Origin: Paragordius varius | Lineage: Eukaryota > Nematomorpha | Direction of reading: 5' to 3' | Length of the DNA: 64,000 nt | NCBI GenBank assembly: GCA_964247055.1 | Contig: OZ176054.1 | Coordinates: 558,001 to 622,000, forward strand | Part shown: positions 24,681 to 39,000 of the stretch, piece by piece | How positions within the stretch are numbered: the stretch's first letter is position 1 | How the letters are laid out: every line of letters starts with the position of its first letter | The notes under the pieces: model-generated | Told to the model about the DNA's origin: nothing | Seen by the model: the letters and a program-made list of their open reading frames with translations, nothing else | Databases searched by the model: none | Program-made: the position numbers and the translations under genes

Positions 24681-27600
24681 GTAAAAATCGGATATGAAAG
24701 AGTTTGTCAAACTATCTCTATATTTTGATGTAGTCTTACTAAGAGAATGTATAAAAAATAGTTTTGTTCACCGGTGACCAATATCCGATTTATAAGGACA
24801 AAGTTTAACTTGAGTATTGATGCGACTGGTTTAATACCTTAATTTTTAAAGTATCGTTGTAAAAATCGGATATGAAAAAGTTTGTCAAACTATCCCTATA
24901 TTTTGATGTAGTCTTACTAAGAGAATGTATAAAAAATAATTTTGTTGACCGGTGACCAATATCCGATTATTAAGGACAAAGTTTAACTTGAGTATTGATG
25001 CGATTTATTGATACGACTTTTTATACATTAATTTTTAAAGTATCGTTGTAAAAATCGGATATGAAAAAGTTTGTCAAACTATCTCTATATTTTGATGTAG
25101 TCTTGCTAAGAGAATATATAAAAAATAATTTTGTTCACCGGTGACCAATATCCGATTTTTAAGGACAAAGTTTATTTTGAGTATTGATGCGACTAGTTTA
25201 ATACATTAATTTTTAAAGTATCGTTGTAAAAATCGGATATGAAAGAGTTTGTCAAACTATTTCTATATTTTGATGTAGTCTTACTAAGAGAATGTATAAA
25301 AAATAATTTTGTTCACCGGTGACCAATATTCGATTTTTAAGGACAAAGTTTAACTTGAGTATTGATGCGACTAGTTTAACACATTAATTTTTAAAGTATC
25401 GTTGTAAAAATCGGATATGAAAGAGTTTGTCAAAATATCTCTATATTTTGATGTAGTCTTACTAAGAGAATGTATAAAAAATAATTTTGTTCACCGGTGA
25501 CCAATATCCGATTTTTAAGGACAAAGTTTAACTTGAGTATTAATGCGATTTATTGATACGACTAGTTTTATACATTAATTTTTAAAGTATCGATGTAAAA
25601 ATCGGATATGAAAGAGTTTGTCAAACTATCTCTATATTTTGATGTAGTCTTGCTAAGAGAATATATAAAAAATAATTTTGTTCACCGGTGACCAATATCC
25701 GATTTTTAAGGACAAAGTTTAATTTGAGTATTGATGCGACTAGTTTACTACCATAATTTTTAAAGTATCGTTGTAAAAATCGGATATGAAAGAGTTTGTC
25801 AAACTATCTCTATATTTTGATGTAGTCTTACTAAGAGAATGTATAAAAAATAATTTTGTTCACCGGTGACCAAGATCCGATTTTTAAGGACAAAGTTTAA
25901 CTTGAGTATTGATGCGACTGGTTTTATACCATAATTTTTAAAGTATCGTTGTAAAAATCGGATATGAAAGAGTTTGTCAAACTATCTCTATATTTTGATG
26001 TAGTCTTACTAGGGGAATGTATAAAAAATTATTTTGTTCACCGGTGACCAATATCCGATTTTTAAGGACAAAGTTTAACCTGAGTATTGATGCGACTTAT
26101 TGATACGACTAGTTTTATATATTAATTTATAAATTATCGTTGTAAAAATCGGATATGAAAGAGTTTGTCAAACTATCTCTATATTTTGATGTAGTCTTAC
26201 TAAGAGAATGTATAAAAAATAATTTTGTTCACCGGTGACCAATATCCGATTTTTAAGGACAAAGTTTAACTTGAGTATTGATGCGACTAGTTTAACACAT
26301 TAATTTTTAAAGTATCGTTGTAAAAATCGGATATGAAAGAGTTTGTCAAACCATCTCTATATTTTGATGTAGTCTTACTAAGAGAATGTATAAAAAATAA
26401 TTTTGTTCACCGGTGACCAATATCCGATTTTTAAGGACAAAGTTTAACTTGAGTATTGATGCGACTAGTTTAACACATTAATTTTTAAAGTATCGTTGTA
26501 AAAATCGGATATGAAAGAGTTTGTCAAACTATCTCTATATTTTGATGTAGTCTTACTAAGAGAATGTATAAAAAATTATTTTTTTCACCGGTGACCAATA
26601 TCCGATTTTTAAGGACAAAGTTTAACTTGAGTATTGATGCGACTAGTTTAATACATTAATTTTTAAAGTATCGTTTTAAAAATCGGATATGAAAGAGTTT
26701 GTCAAACTATCTCTATATTTTGATGTAGTCTTGCTGAGAGAATGTATAAAAAATAATTTTGTTCACCGGTGACCAATATCCGATTTTTAAGGACAAAGTT
26801 TAACTTGAGTATTGATGCGACTAGTTTAATACATCAATTTTTAAAGTATCGTTGTAAAAATCGGATATGAAAGAGTTTGCCAAACTATCTCTATATTTTG
26901 ATGTAGTCTTGCTAAGAGAATGTATAAAAAATAATTTTGTTCACCGGTGACCAATATCCGATTTTTAAGGACAAAGTTTAACTTGAGTATTGATGCGACT
27001 AGTTTAATACATTAATTTTTAAAGTATCGTTGTAAAAATCGGATATGAAAGAGTTTGTCAAACTATTTCTATATTTTGATGTAGTCTTACTAAGAGAATG
27101 TATAAAAAATAATTTTGTTCATAGGTGACCAATATTCGATTTTTAAGGACAAAGCTTAACTTGAGTATTGATGCGACTAGTTTAACACATTAATTTTTAA
27201 AGTATCGTTGTAAAAATCGGATATGAAAGAGTTTGTCAAACTATCTCTATATTTTGATGTAGTCTTACTAAGAGAATGTATAAAAAATAATTTTGTTCAC
27301 CGGTGACCAATATCCGAATTTTAAGGACAAAGTTTAACTTGAGTATTGATGCGATTTATTGATACGACTAGTTTTATACATTAATTTTTAAAGTATCGTT
27401 GTAAAAATCGGATATGAAAGAGTTTGTCAAACTATCTCTATATTTTGATGTAGTCTTGCTAAGATAATATATAACAAATAATTTTGTTCACCGGTGACCA
27501 ATATCCGATTTTTAAGGACAAAGTTTAATTTGAGTATTGATGCGACTAGTTTAATACCATAATTTTTAAAGTATCGTTGTAAAAATCGGATATGAAAGAA

Positions 27601-28280
27601 ATTGTCAAACTATCTCTATATTTTGATGTAGTCTTACTAAGAGAATGTATAAAAAATTATTTTGTTCACCGGTGACCAATATCCAATTTTTAAGGATAAA
27701 GTTTAACTTGAGTATTGATGCGACTGGTTTAATACCATAATTTTTAAAGTATCGTTGTAAAAATCGGATATGAAAGAGTTTGTCAAACTATCTCTATATT
27801 TTGATGTAGTCTTACTAAGAGAATGTATAAAAAATAGTTTTGTTCACCGGTGACCAATATCCGATTTTTAAGGACAAAGTTTAACTTGAGTATTGATGCG
27901 ACTGGTTTAATACCATAATTTTTAAAGTATCGTTGTAAAAATCGGATAGGAAAGAGTTTGTCAAACTATCTCTATATTTTGATGTAGTCTTACTAAGAGA
28001 ATGTATATAAAATAATTTTGTTCACCGGTGACCAATATCCGATTTTTAAGGACAAAGTTTAACTTGAGTATTGATGCGACTGGTTTAATACCATAATTTT
28101 TAAAGTATCGTTGAAATCTGATATCAAAGAGTTTGTCAAACTATCTCTATATTTTGATGTAGTCTTACTAAGGTAATGTATAAAAAATAATTTTGTTCAC
28201 CGGTGACCATAATCCGATTTTTAAGGACAAAGTTTAACTTGAGTATTGATGCCACTGGTTTAATACCATAATTTTTAAAG

Positions 28281-31200
28281 TTTCGTTGAAATCGGATATG
28301 ATAGAGTTTGTCAAACTATCTCTATATTTTGATGTAGTCTTACTAAGAGAATGTATAAAAAATAATTTTGTTCACCGGTGACCAATATCCGATTTTTAAG
28401 GACAAAGTTTAACTTGAGTATTGATGCGATTTATTGATACGACTTTTTATACATTAATTTTTAAAGTATCGTGGTAAAAATCGGATATGAAAGAGTTTGT
28501 CAAACTATCTCTATATTTTGATGTAGTCTTGCTAAGAGAATGTATAAAAAATAGTTTTGTTCACCGGTGACCAATATCCGATTTTTAAGGACCAAGTTTA
28601 ACTTGAGTATTGATGCTACTAGTTTAATACATTAATTTTTAAAGTATCGTTGTAAAAATCGGATATGAAAGAGTTTGTCAAACTATTTCTATATTTTGAT
28701 GTAGTCTTACTAAGAGAATGTATTAAAAATAATTTTGTTCATAGGTGACCAATATTCGATTTTTAAGGACAAAGCTTAACTTGAGTATTGATGCGACTAG
28801 TTTAACACATTAATTTTTAAAGTATCGTTGTAAAAATCGGATATGAAAGAGTTTGTCAAACTATCTCTATATTTTGATGTAGTCTTACTAAGAGAATGTA
28901 TAAAAAATAATTTTGTTCACCGGTGACCAATATCCGAATTTTAAGGACAAAGTTTAACTTGAGTATTGATGCGATTTATTGATACGACTAGTTTTATACA
29001 TTAATTTTTAAAGTATCGTTGTAAAAATCGGATATGAAAGAGTTTGTCAAACTATCTCTATATTTTGATGTAGTCTTGCTAAGATAATATATAAAAAATA
29101 ATTTTGTTCACCGGTGACCAATATCCGATTTTTAAGGACAAAGTTTAATTTGAGTATTGATGCGACTGGTTTAATACCATAATTTTTAAAGTATCGTTGT
29201 AAAAATCGGATATGAAAAAGTTATTCAAACTATCTCTATATTTTGATGTAGTCTTACTAAGAGAATGTATAAAAAATTATTTTGTTCACCGGTGACCAAT
29301 ATCCGATTTTTAAGGACAAAGTTTAACTTGAGTATTGATGCGATTTATTGATACGACTTTTTATACCATAATTTTTAAAGTATCGTTGTAAAAATCGGAT
29401 ATGAAAGAAATTGTCAAACTATCTCTATATTTTGATGTAGTCTTACTAAGAGAATGTATAAAAAATTATTTTGTTCACCGGTGACCAATATCCAATTTTT
29501 AAGGATAAAGTTTAACTTGAGTATTGATGCGACTAGTTTTATACATTAATTTTTAAAGTATCGTTGTAAAAATCGGATATGAAAGAGTTTGTCAAACTAT
29601 CTCTATATTTTGAAGTAGTCTTACTAAGAGAATGTATAAAAAATAAATTTGTTCACCGGTGACCAATATCCGATTTTTAAGGACAAAGTTTAACTTGAGT
29701 ATTGATGCGACTGGTTTAATACCATAATTTTTAAAGTATCGTTGTAAAAATCGGATATGAAAGAGTTTGTCAAACTATCTCTATATTTTGATGTAGTCTT
29801 ACTAAGAGAATGTATAAAAAATAGTTTTGTTCACCGGTGACCAATATCCGATTTTTAAGGACAAAGTTTAACTTGAGTATTGATGCGACTGGTTTATACC
29901 ATAATTTTTAAAGTATCGTTGTAAAAATCGGATAGGAAAGAGTTTGTCAAACTATCTCTATATTTTGATGTAGTCTTACTAAGAGAATGTATATAAAATA
30001 ATTTTGTTCACCGGTGACCAATATCCGATTTTTAAGGACAAAGTTTAACTTGAGTATTGATGCGACTGGTTTAATACCATAATTTTTAAAGTATCGTTGA
30101 AATCTGATATCAAAGAGTTTGTCAAACTATCTCTATATTTTGATGTAGTCTTACTAAAAGAATGTATAAAAAATAATTTTGTTCACCGGTGACCAATATC
30201 CGATTTTTAAGGACAAAGTTTAACTTGAGTATTGATGCCACTGGTTTAATACCATAATTTTTAAAGTTTCGTTGAAATCGGATATGAAAGAGTTTGTCAA
30301 ACTATCTCTATATTTTGATGTAGTCTTACTAAGAGAATGTATAAAAAATAATTTTGTTCACCGGTGACCAATATCCGATTTTTAAGGACAAAGTTTAACT
30401 TGAGTATTGATGCGATTTATTGATACGACTTTTTATACATTAATTTTTAAAGTATCGTTGAAATCGGATAAGAAAGAGTTTGTCAAACTATCTCTATATT
30501 TTGATGTAGTCTTACTAAGAGAATGTATATAAAATAGTTTTGTTCACCGGTGACCAATATCCGATTTTTAAAGACAAAGTTTAACTTAAGTATTGATGCG
30601 ACTGGTTTAATACCATAATTTTTAAAGTATCGTTGTAAAAATCGGATATGAAAAAGTTAGTCAAACTATCTCTATATTTTGATGTAGTCTTACTAAGAGA
30701 ATGTATAAAAAATTATTTTGTTCACCGGTGACCAATATCCGATTTTTAAGGACAAAGTTTATCTTGAGTATTGATGCCACTGGTTTAATACCATAATTTT
30801 TAAAGTTTCTTTGAAATCGGATATGAAAGAGTTTGTCAAACTATCTCTATATTTTGATGTAGTCTTACTAAGAGAATGTATAAAAAATAATTTTGTTCAC
30901 CGGTGACCAATATCCGATTTTTAAGGACAAAGTTTAACTTGAGTATTGATGCGATTTATTGATACGACTTTTTATACATTAATTTTTAAAGTATCGTTGT
31001 AAAAATCAGATATGAAAGAGTTTGTCAAACTATCTCTATATTTTGATGTAGTCTTACTAAGAGAATGTATATAAAATAATTTTGTTCACCGGTGACCAAT
31101 ATCCGATTTTTAAGGACAAAGTTTAACTTGAGTATTGATGCGACTGGTTTAATACCATAATTTTTAAAGTTTCGTTGAAATCGGATATGAAAGAGTTTGT

Positions 31201-34200
31201 CAAACTATCTCTATATTTTGATGTAGTCTTGCTAAGAATGTATAAAAAATAGTTTTGTTCACCGGTGACCAATATCCGATTTTTAAGGACAAAGTTTAAC
31301 TTGAGTATTGATGCGACTGGTTTAATACCATAATTTTTAAAGTATCATTGTAAAAATCGGATATGAAAGAGTTTGTCAAACTATCTCTATATTTTGATGT
31401 AGTCTTACTAAGAGAATGTATAAAAAATAGTTTTGTTCACCGGTGACCAATATCCGATTTTTAAGGACAAAGTTTAACTTGAGTATTGATGCGATTTATT
31501 GAAGCGACTGGTAATACCATAATTTTTAAAGTATCGTTGTAAAAATCGGATATGAAAGAGTTTGTCAAACTATCTCTATATTTTGATGTAGTCTTACTAA
31601 GAGAATGTATAAAAAATAGTTTTGTTCACCGGTGACCAATATCCGATTTTTAAGGACAAAGTTTAACTTGAGTATTGATGCGACTGGTTTAATACCATAA
31701 TTTTTAAAGTATCGTTGTAAAAATCGGATAGGAAAGAGTTTGTCAAACTATCTCTATATTTTGATGTAGTCTTACTAAGAGAATGTATATAAAATAATTT
31801 TGTTCACCGGTGACCAATATCCGATTTTTAAGGACAAAGTTTAACTTGAGTATTGATGCGACTGGTTTAATACCATAATTTTTAAAGTTTCGTTGAAATC
31901 GGATATGAAAGAGTTTGTCAAACTATCTCTATATTTTGATGTAGTCTTACTAAGAGAATGTATAAAAAATAATTTTGTTCACCGGTGACCAATATCCGAT
32001 TTTTAAGGACAAAGTTTAACTTGAGTATTGATGCGATTTATTGATACGACTTTTTATACATTAATTTTTAAAGTATCGTTGAAATCGGATAAGAAAGAGT
32101 TTGTCAAACTATCTCTATATTTTGATGTAGTCTTACTAAGAGAATGTATATAAAATAGTTTTGTTCACCGGTGACCAATATCCGATTTTTAAGGACAAAG
32201 TTTAACTTGAGTATTGATGCGACTGGTTTAATACCATAATTTTTAAAGTATCGTTGAAATCTGATATCAAAGAGTTTGTCAAACTATCTCTATATTTTGA
32301 TGTAGTCTTACTAAGAGAATGTATAAAAAATAATTTTGTTCACCGGTGACCAATATCCGATTTTTAAGGACAAAGTTTAACTTGAGTATTGATGCCACTG
32401 GTTTAATACCATAATTTTTAAAGTTTCGTTGAAATCGGATATGAAAGAGTTTGTCAAACTATCTCTATATTTTGATGTAGTCTTACTAAGAGAATGTATA
32501 AAAAATAATTTTGTTCACCGGTGACCAATATCCGAATTTTAAGGACAAAGTTTAACTTGAGTATTGATGCGATTTATTGATACGACTAGTTTTATACATT
32601 AATTTTTAAAGTATCGTTGTAAAAATCGGATATGAAAGAGTTTGTCAAACTATCTCTATATTTTGATGTAGTCTTGCTAAGATAATATATAAAAAATAAT
32701 TTTGTTCACCGGTGACCAATATCCGATTTTTAAGGACAAAGTTTAATTTGAGTATTGATGCGACTGGTTTAATACCATAATTTTTAAAGTATCGTTGTAA
32801 AAATCGGATATGAAAAAGTTATTCAAACTATCTCTATATTTTGATGTAGTCTTACTAAGAGAATGTATAAAAAATTATTTTGTTCACCGGTGACCAATAT
32901 CCGATTTTTAAGGACAAAGTTTAACTTGAGTATTGATGCGATTTATTGATACGACTTTTTATACCATAATTTTTAAAGTATCGTTGTAAAAATCGGATAT
33001 GAAAGAAATTGTCAAACTATCTCTATATTTTGATGTAGTCTTACTAAGAGAATGTATAAAAAATTATTTTGTTCACCGGTGACCAATATCCAATTTTTAA
33101 GGATAAAGTTTAACTTGAGTATTGATGCGACTAGTTTTATACATTAATTTTTAAAGTATCGTTGTAAAAATCGGATATGAAAGAGTTTGTCAAACTATCT
33201 CTATATTTTGAAGTAGTCTTACTAAGAGAATGTATAAAAAATAAATTTGTTCACCGGTGACCAATATCCGATTTTTAAGGACAAAGTTTAACTTGAGTAT
33301 TGATGCGACTGGTTTAATACCATAATTTTTAAAGTATCGTTGTAAAAATCGGATATGAAAGAGTTTGTCAAACTATCTCTATATTTTGATGTAGTCTTAC
33401 TAAGAGAATGTATAAAAAATAGTTTTGTTCACCGGTGACCAATATCCGATTTTTAAGGACAAAGTTTAACTTGAGTATTGATGCGACTGGTTTATACCAT
33501 AATTTTTAAAGTATCGTTGTAAAAATCGGATAGGAAAGAGTTTGTCAAACTATCTCTATATTTTGATGTAGTCTTACTAAGAGAATGTATATAAAATAAT
33601 TTTGTTCACCGGTGACCAATATCCGATTTTTAAGGACAAAGTTTAACTTGAGTATTGATGCGACTGGTTTAATACCATAATTTTTAAAGTATCGTTGAAA
33701 TCTGATATCAAAGAGTTTGTCAAACTATCTCTATATTTTGATGTAGTCTTACTAAAAGAATGTATAAAAAATAATTTTGTTCACCGGTGACCAATATCCG
33801 ATTTTTAAGGACAAAGTTTAACTTGAGTATTGATGCCACTGGTTTAATACCATAATTTTTAAAGTTTCGTTGAAATCGGATATGAAAGAGTTTGTCAAAC
33901 TATCTCTATATTTTGATGTAGTCTTACTAAGAGAATGTATAAAAAATAATTTTGTTCACCGGTGACCAATATCCGATTTTTAAGGACAAAGTTTAACTTG
34001 AGTATTGATGCGATTTATTGATACGACTTTTTATACATTAATTTTTAAAGTATCGTTGAAATCGGATAAGAAAGAGTTTGTCAAACTATCTCTATATTTT
34101 GATGTAGTCTTACTAAGAGAATGTATATAAAATAGTTTTGTTCACCGGTGACCAATATCCGATTTTTAAAGACAAAGTTTAACTTAAGTATTGATGCGAC

Positions 34201-35502
34201 TGGTTTAATACCATAATTTTTAAAGTATCGTTGTAAAAATCGGATATGAAAAAGTTAGTCAAACTATCTCTATATTTTGATGTAGTCTTACTAAGAGAAT
34301 GTATAAAAAATTATTTTGTTCACCGGTGACCAATATCCGATTTTTAAGGACAAAGTTTATCTTGAGTATTGATGCCACTGGTTTAATACCATAATTTTTA
34401 AAGTTTCTTTGAAATCGGATATGAAAGAGTTTGTCAAACTATCTCTATATTTTGATGTAGTCTTACTAAGAGAATGTATAAAAAATAATTTTGTTCACCG
34501 GTGACCAATATCCGATTTTTAAGGACAAAGTTTAACTTGAGTATTGATGCGATTTATTGATACGACTTTTTATACATTAATTTTTAAAGTATCGTTGTAA
34601 AAATCAGATATGAAAGAGTTTGTCAAACTATCTCTATATTTTGATGTAGTCTTACTAAGAGAATGTATATAAAATAATTTTGTTCACCGGTGACCAATAT
34701 CCGATTTTTAAGGACAAAGTTTAACTTGAGTATTGATGCGACTGGTTTAATACCATAATTTTTAAAGTTTCGTTGAAATCGGATATGAAAGAGTTTGTCA
34801 AACTATCTCTATATTTTGATGTAGTCTTGCTAAGAATGTATAAAAAATAGTTTTGTTCACCGGTGACCAATATCCGATTTTTAAGGACAAAGTTTAACTT
34901 GAGTATTGATGCGACTGGTTTAATACCATAATTTTTAAAGTATCATTGTAAAAATCGGATATGAAAGAGTTTGTCAAACTATCTCTATATTTTGATGTAG
35001 TCTTACTAAGAGAATGTATAAAAAATAGTTTTGTTCACCGGTGACCAATATCCGATTTTTAAGGACAAAGTTTAACTTGAGTATTGATGCGATTTATTGA
35101 AGCGACTGGTAATACCATAATTTTTAAAGTATCGTTGTAAAAATCGGATATGAAAGAGTTTGTCAAACTATCTCTATATTTTGATGTAGTCTTACTAAGA
35201 GAATGTATAAAAAATAGTTTTGTTCACCGGTGACCAATATCCGATTTTTAAGGACAAAGTTTAACTTGAGTATTGATGCGACTGGTTTAATACCATAATT
35301 TTTAAAGTATCGTTGTAAAAATCGGATAGGAAAGAGTTTGTCAAACTATCTCTATATTTTGATGTAGTCTTACTAAGAGAATGTATATAAAATAATTTTG
35401 TTCACCGGTGACCAATATCCGATTTTTAAGGACAAAGTTTAACTTGAGTATTGATGCGACTGGTTTAATACCATAATTTTTAAAGTTTCGTTGAAATCGG
35501 AT
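28281..35502 (+). other. CENP-B-box-like motif subfamily (8 sites)
   Basis: TTTCGTTGAAATCGGAT begins at 28,281, 30,267, 31,170, 31,888, 32,424, 33,865, 34,768 and 35,486. The CENP-B box core is nTTCGnnnnAnnCGGGn; this 17-mer meets eight of the nine fixed positions and misses only the last G (CGGA). The full mammalian box YTTCGTTGGAARCGGGA differs at four of its 17 positions. The usual monomer instead reads TATCGTTGTAAAAATCGG, which has three extra bases and ATCG, so it does not match. An intermediate with the 3-bp loss but still ATCG is present (for example 30,456 and 63,528). Three of the eight sites are copies made by the 3,598-bp duplication. A degenerate form, TTTCTTTGAAATC, lies at 30,806 and 34,404. 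Binding by a CENP-B-like protein is inference. Confidence 0.55.
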
Positions 35503-35907
35503 ATGAAAGAGTTTGTCAAACTATCTCTATATTTTGATGTAGTCTTACTAAGAGAATGTATAAAAAATAATTTTGTTCACCGGTGACCAATATCCGATTT
35601 TTAAGGACAAAGTTTAACTTGAGTATTGATGCGATTTATTGATACGACTTTTTATACATTAATTTTTAAAGTATCGTTGAAATCGGATAAGAAAGAGTTT
35701 GTCAAACTATCTCTATATTTTGATGTAGTCTTACTAAGAGAATGTATATAAAATAGTTTTGTTCACCGGTGACCAATATCCGATTTTTAAGGACAAAGTT
35801 TAACTTGAGTATTGATGCGACTGGTTTAATACCATAATTTTTAAAGTATCGTTGAAATCTGATATCAAAGAGTTTGTCAAACTATCTCTATATTTTGATG
35901 TAGTCTT
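28860..35907 (+). repeat. 3,598-bp tandem duplication (about 20-mer HOR, two copies)
   Basis: Copy 1 runs from about 28,860 to 32,457 and copy 2 from there to 35,907, where it ends about 150 bp short. Private marks recur at exactly 3,598 bp: TTATTCAAAC at 29,221/32,819, AAGTAGTC at 29,613/33,211, AAGTTTCTTTGAAATC at 30,803/34,401, and the pair TTTTTAAAGAC with TTAAGTATTG near 30,565/34,163. I saw almost no difference between the copies by eye, so the duplication is recent. Confidence 0.93.
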
Positions 35908-36074
35908 GCTAAGAATGTATAAAAAATAGTTTTGTTCACCGGTGACCAATATCCGATTTTTAAGGACAAAGTTTAACTTGAGTATTGATGCGATTTATTG
36001 AAGCGACTGGTAATACCATAATTTTTAAAGTATCGTTGTAAAAATCGGATATGAAAGAGTTTGTCAAACTATCT

Positions 36075-39000
36075 CTATATTTTTATGTAGTCTTACTAAG
36101 AGAATGTATAAAAAATAATTTTGTTCACCGGTGACCAATATTCGATTTTTAAGGACAAAGTTTAACTTGAGTATTGATGCGACTAGTTTTATACATTAAT
36201 CTTTAAAGTATCGTTGTAAAAATCGGATATGAAATAGTTTGCCAAACTATCTTTATATTTTGAGGTAGTCCTACTAAGAGAATGTATAAAAAATAATTTT
36301 GTTCACCGGTGACCAATATCCGATTTTTAAGGACAAAGTTTAACTTGAGTATTGATGCGACTAGTTTTATACATTAATCTTTAAAGTATCGTTGTTAAAA
36401 TCGGATATGAAATAGTTTGCCAAACTATCTTTATATTTTGAGGTAGTCCTACTAAGAGAATGTATAAAAAATAATTTTGTTCACCGGTGACCAATATTCG
36501 ATTTATAAGGACAAAGTTTAACTTGAGTATTGATGCGACTAGTTTTATACATTAATCTTTAAAGTATCGTTGTAAAAATCGGATATGAAATAGTTTGCCA
36601 AACTATCTTTATATTTTGAGGTAGTCCTACTAAGAGAATGTATAAAAAATAATTTTGTTCACCGGTGACCAATATCCGATTTTTAAGGACAAAGTTTAAC
36701 TTGAGTATTGATGCGATTTATTGATACGACTTTTTATACATTAATTTTTAAAGTATCGTTGTAAAAATCGGATATGAAAGAGTTTGTCAAACTATCTCTA
36801 TATTTTGATGTAGTCTTGGTAAGAGAATGTATATAAAATAGTTTTGTTCACCGGTGACCAATATCCGATTTTTAAGGACCAAGTTTAACTTGAGTATTGA
36901 TGCGACTAGTTTTATACATTAATCTTTAAAGTATCGTTGTAAAAATCGGATATGAAATAGTTTGCCAAACTATCTTTATATTTTGAGGTAGTCCTACTAA
37001 GAGAATGTATAAAAAATAATTTTGTTCACCGGTGACCAATATCCTATTTTTAAGGACAAAGTTTAACTTGAGTATTGATGCGATTTATTGATACGACTTT
37101 TTATACATTTATTTTTAAAGTATCGTTGTAAAAATCGGATATGAAATAGTTTGTCAAACTATCTCTATATTTTGATGTAGTCTTACTAAGAGAATGTATA
37201 AAAAATTATTTTGTTCACCGGTGACCAATATCCGATTTTTAAGGACAAAGTTTAACTTGAGTATTGATGCGACTTATTGATACGACTAGTTTTATACATT
37301 AATTTATAAAGTATCGTTCTAAAAATCGGATATGAAAGAGTTTGTCAAACTATCTCTATATTTTGATGTAGTCTTGCTAAGAGAATGTATAAAAAATAGT
37401 TTTGTTCACCGGTGACCTATATCCGATTTTTAAGGACAAAGTTTAACTTGAGTATTGATGCGACTGGTTAAATACCATAATTTTTAAAGGATCGTTGTAA
37501 AAATCGGATATGAAAGAGTTTGTCAAACTATCTCTATATTTTGATGTAGTCTTACTAAGAGAATGTATAAAAAATAGTTTTGTTCACCGGTGACCAATAT
37601 CCGATTTTTAAGGACAAAGTTTAACTTTTGTATTGATGCGATTTATTGATGCGACTGGTTTAATACCATAATTTTTAAAGTATCGTTGTAATAATCGGAT
37701 ATGAAAGAGTTTGTCAAACTATCTCTATATTATTGATGTAGTCTTACTAAGAGAATGTATAAAAAATAGTTTTGTTCACCGGTGACCAATATCCGATTTA
37801 TAAGGACAAAGTTTAACTTGAGTATTGATGCGACTAGTTTAATACATTAATTTTTAAAGTATCGTTGTAAAAATCGGATATGAAAGAGTTTGTCAAACTA
37901 TCTCTATATTTTGATGTAGTCTTGCTAAGAATGTATAAAAAATAGTTTTGTTCACCGGTGACCAATATCCGATTTTTAAGGACAAAGTTTAACTTGAGTA
38001 TTGATGCGACTGGTTTAATACCATAATTTTTAAAGTATCATTGTAAAAATCGGATATGAAAGAGTTTGTCAAACTATCTCTATATTTTGATGTAGTCTTA
38101 CTAAGAGAATGTATAAAAAATAGTTTTGTTCACCGGTGACCAATATCCGATTTTTAAGGACAAAGTTTAATTTGAGTATTGATGCGATTTATTGAAGCGA
38201 CTGGTAATACCATAATTTTTAAAGTATCGTTGTAAAAATCGGATATGAAAGAGTTTGTCAAACTATCTCTATATTTTGATGTAGTCTTGCTAAGAATGTA
38301 TAAAAAATAGTTTTGTTCACCGGTGACCAATATCCGATTTTTAAGGACAAAGTTTAACTTGAGTATTGATGCGACTAGTTTTATACATTAATCTTTAAAG
38401 TATCGTTGTAAAAATCGGATATGAAATAGTTTGCCAAACTATCTTTATATTTTGATGTAGTCTTGCTAAGAATGTATAAAAAATAGTTTTGTTCACCGGT
38501 GACCAATATCCGATTTTTAAGGACAAAGTTTAACTTGAGTATTGATGCGACTAGTTTTATACATTAATCTTTAAAGTATCGTTGTAAAAATCGGATATGA
38601 AATAGTTTGCCAAACTATCTTTATATTTTGAGGTAGTCCTACTAAGAGAATGTATAAAAAATAATTTTGTTCACCGGTGACCAATATCCGATTTTTAAGG
38701 ACAAAGTTTAACTTGAGTATTGATGCGACTAGTTTTATACATTAATCTTTAAAGTATCGTTGTTAAAATCGGATATGAAATAGTTTGCCAAACTATCTTT
38801 ATATTTTGAGGTAGTCCTACTAAGAGAATGTATAAAAAATAATTTTGTTCACCGGTGACCAATATTCGATTTTTAAGGACAAAGTTTAACTTGAGTATTG
38901 ATGCGACTAGTTTTATACATTAATCTTTAAAGTATCGTTGTAAAAATCGGATATGAAATAGTTTGCCAAACTATCTTTATATTTTGAGGTAGTCCTACTA

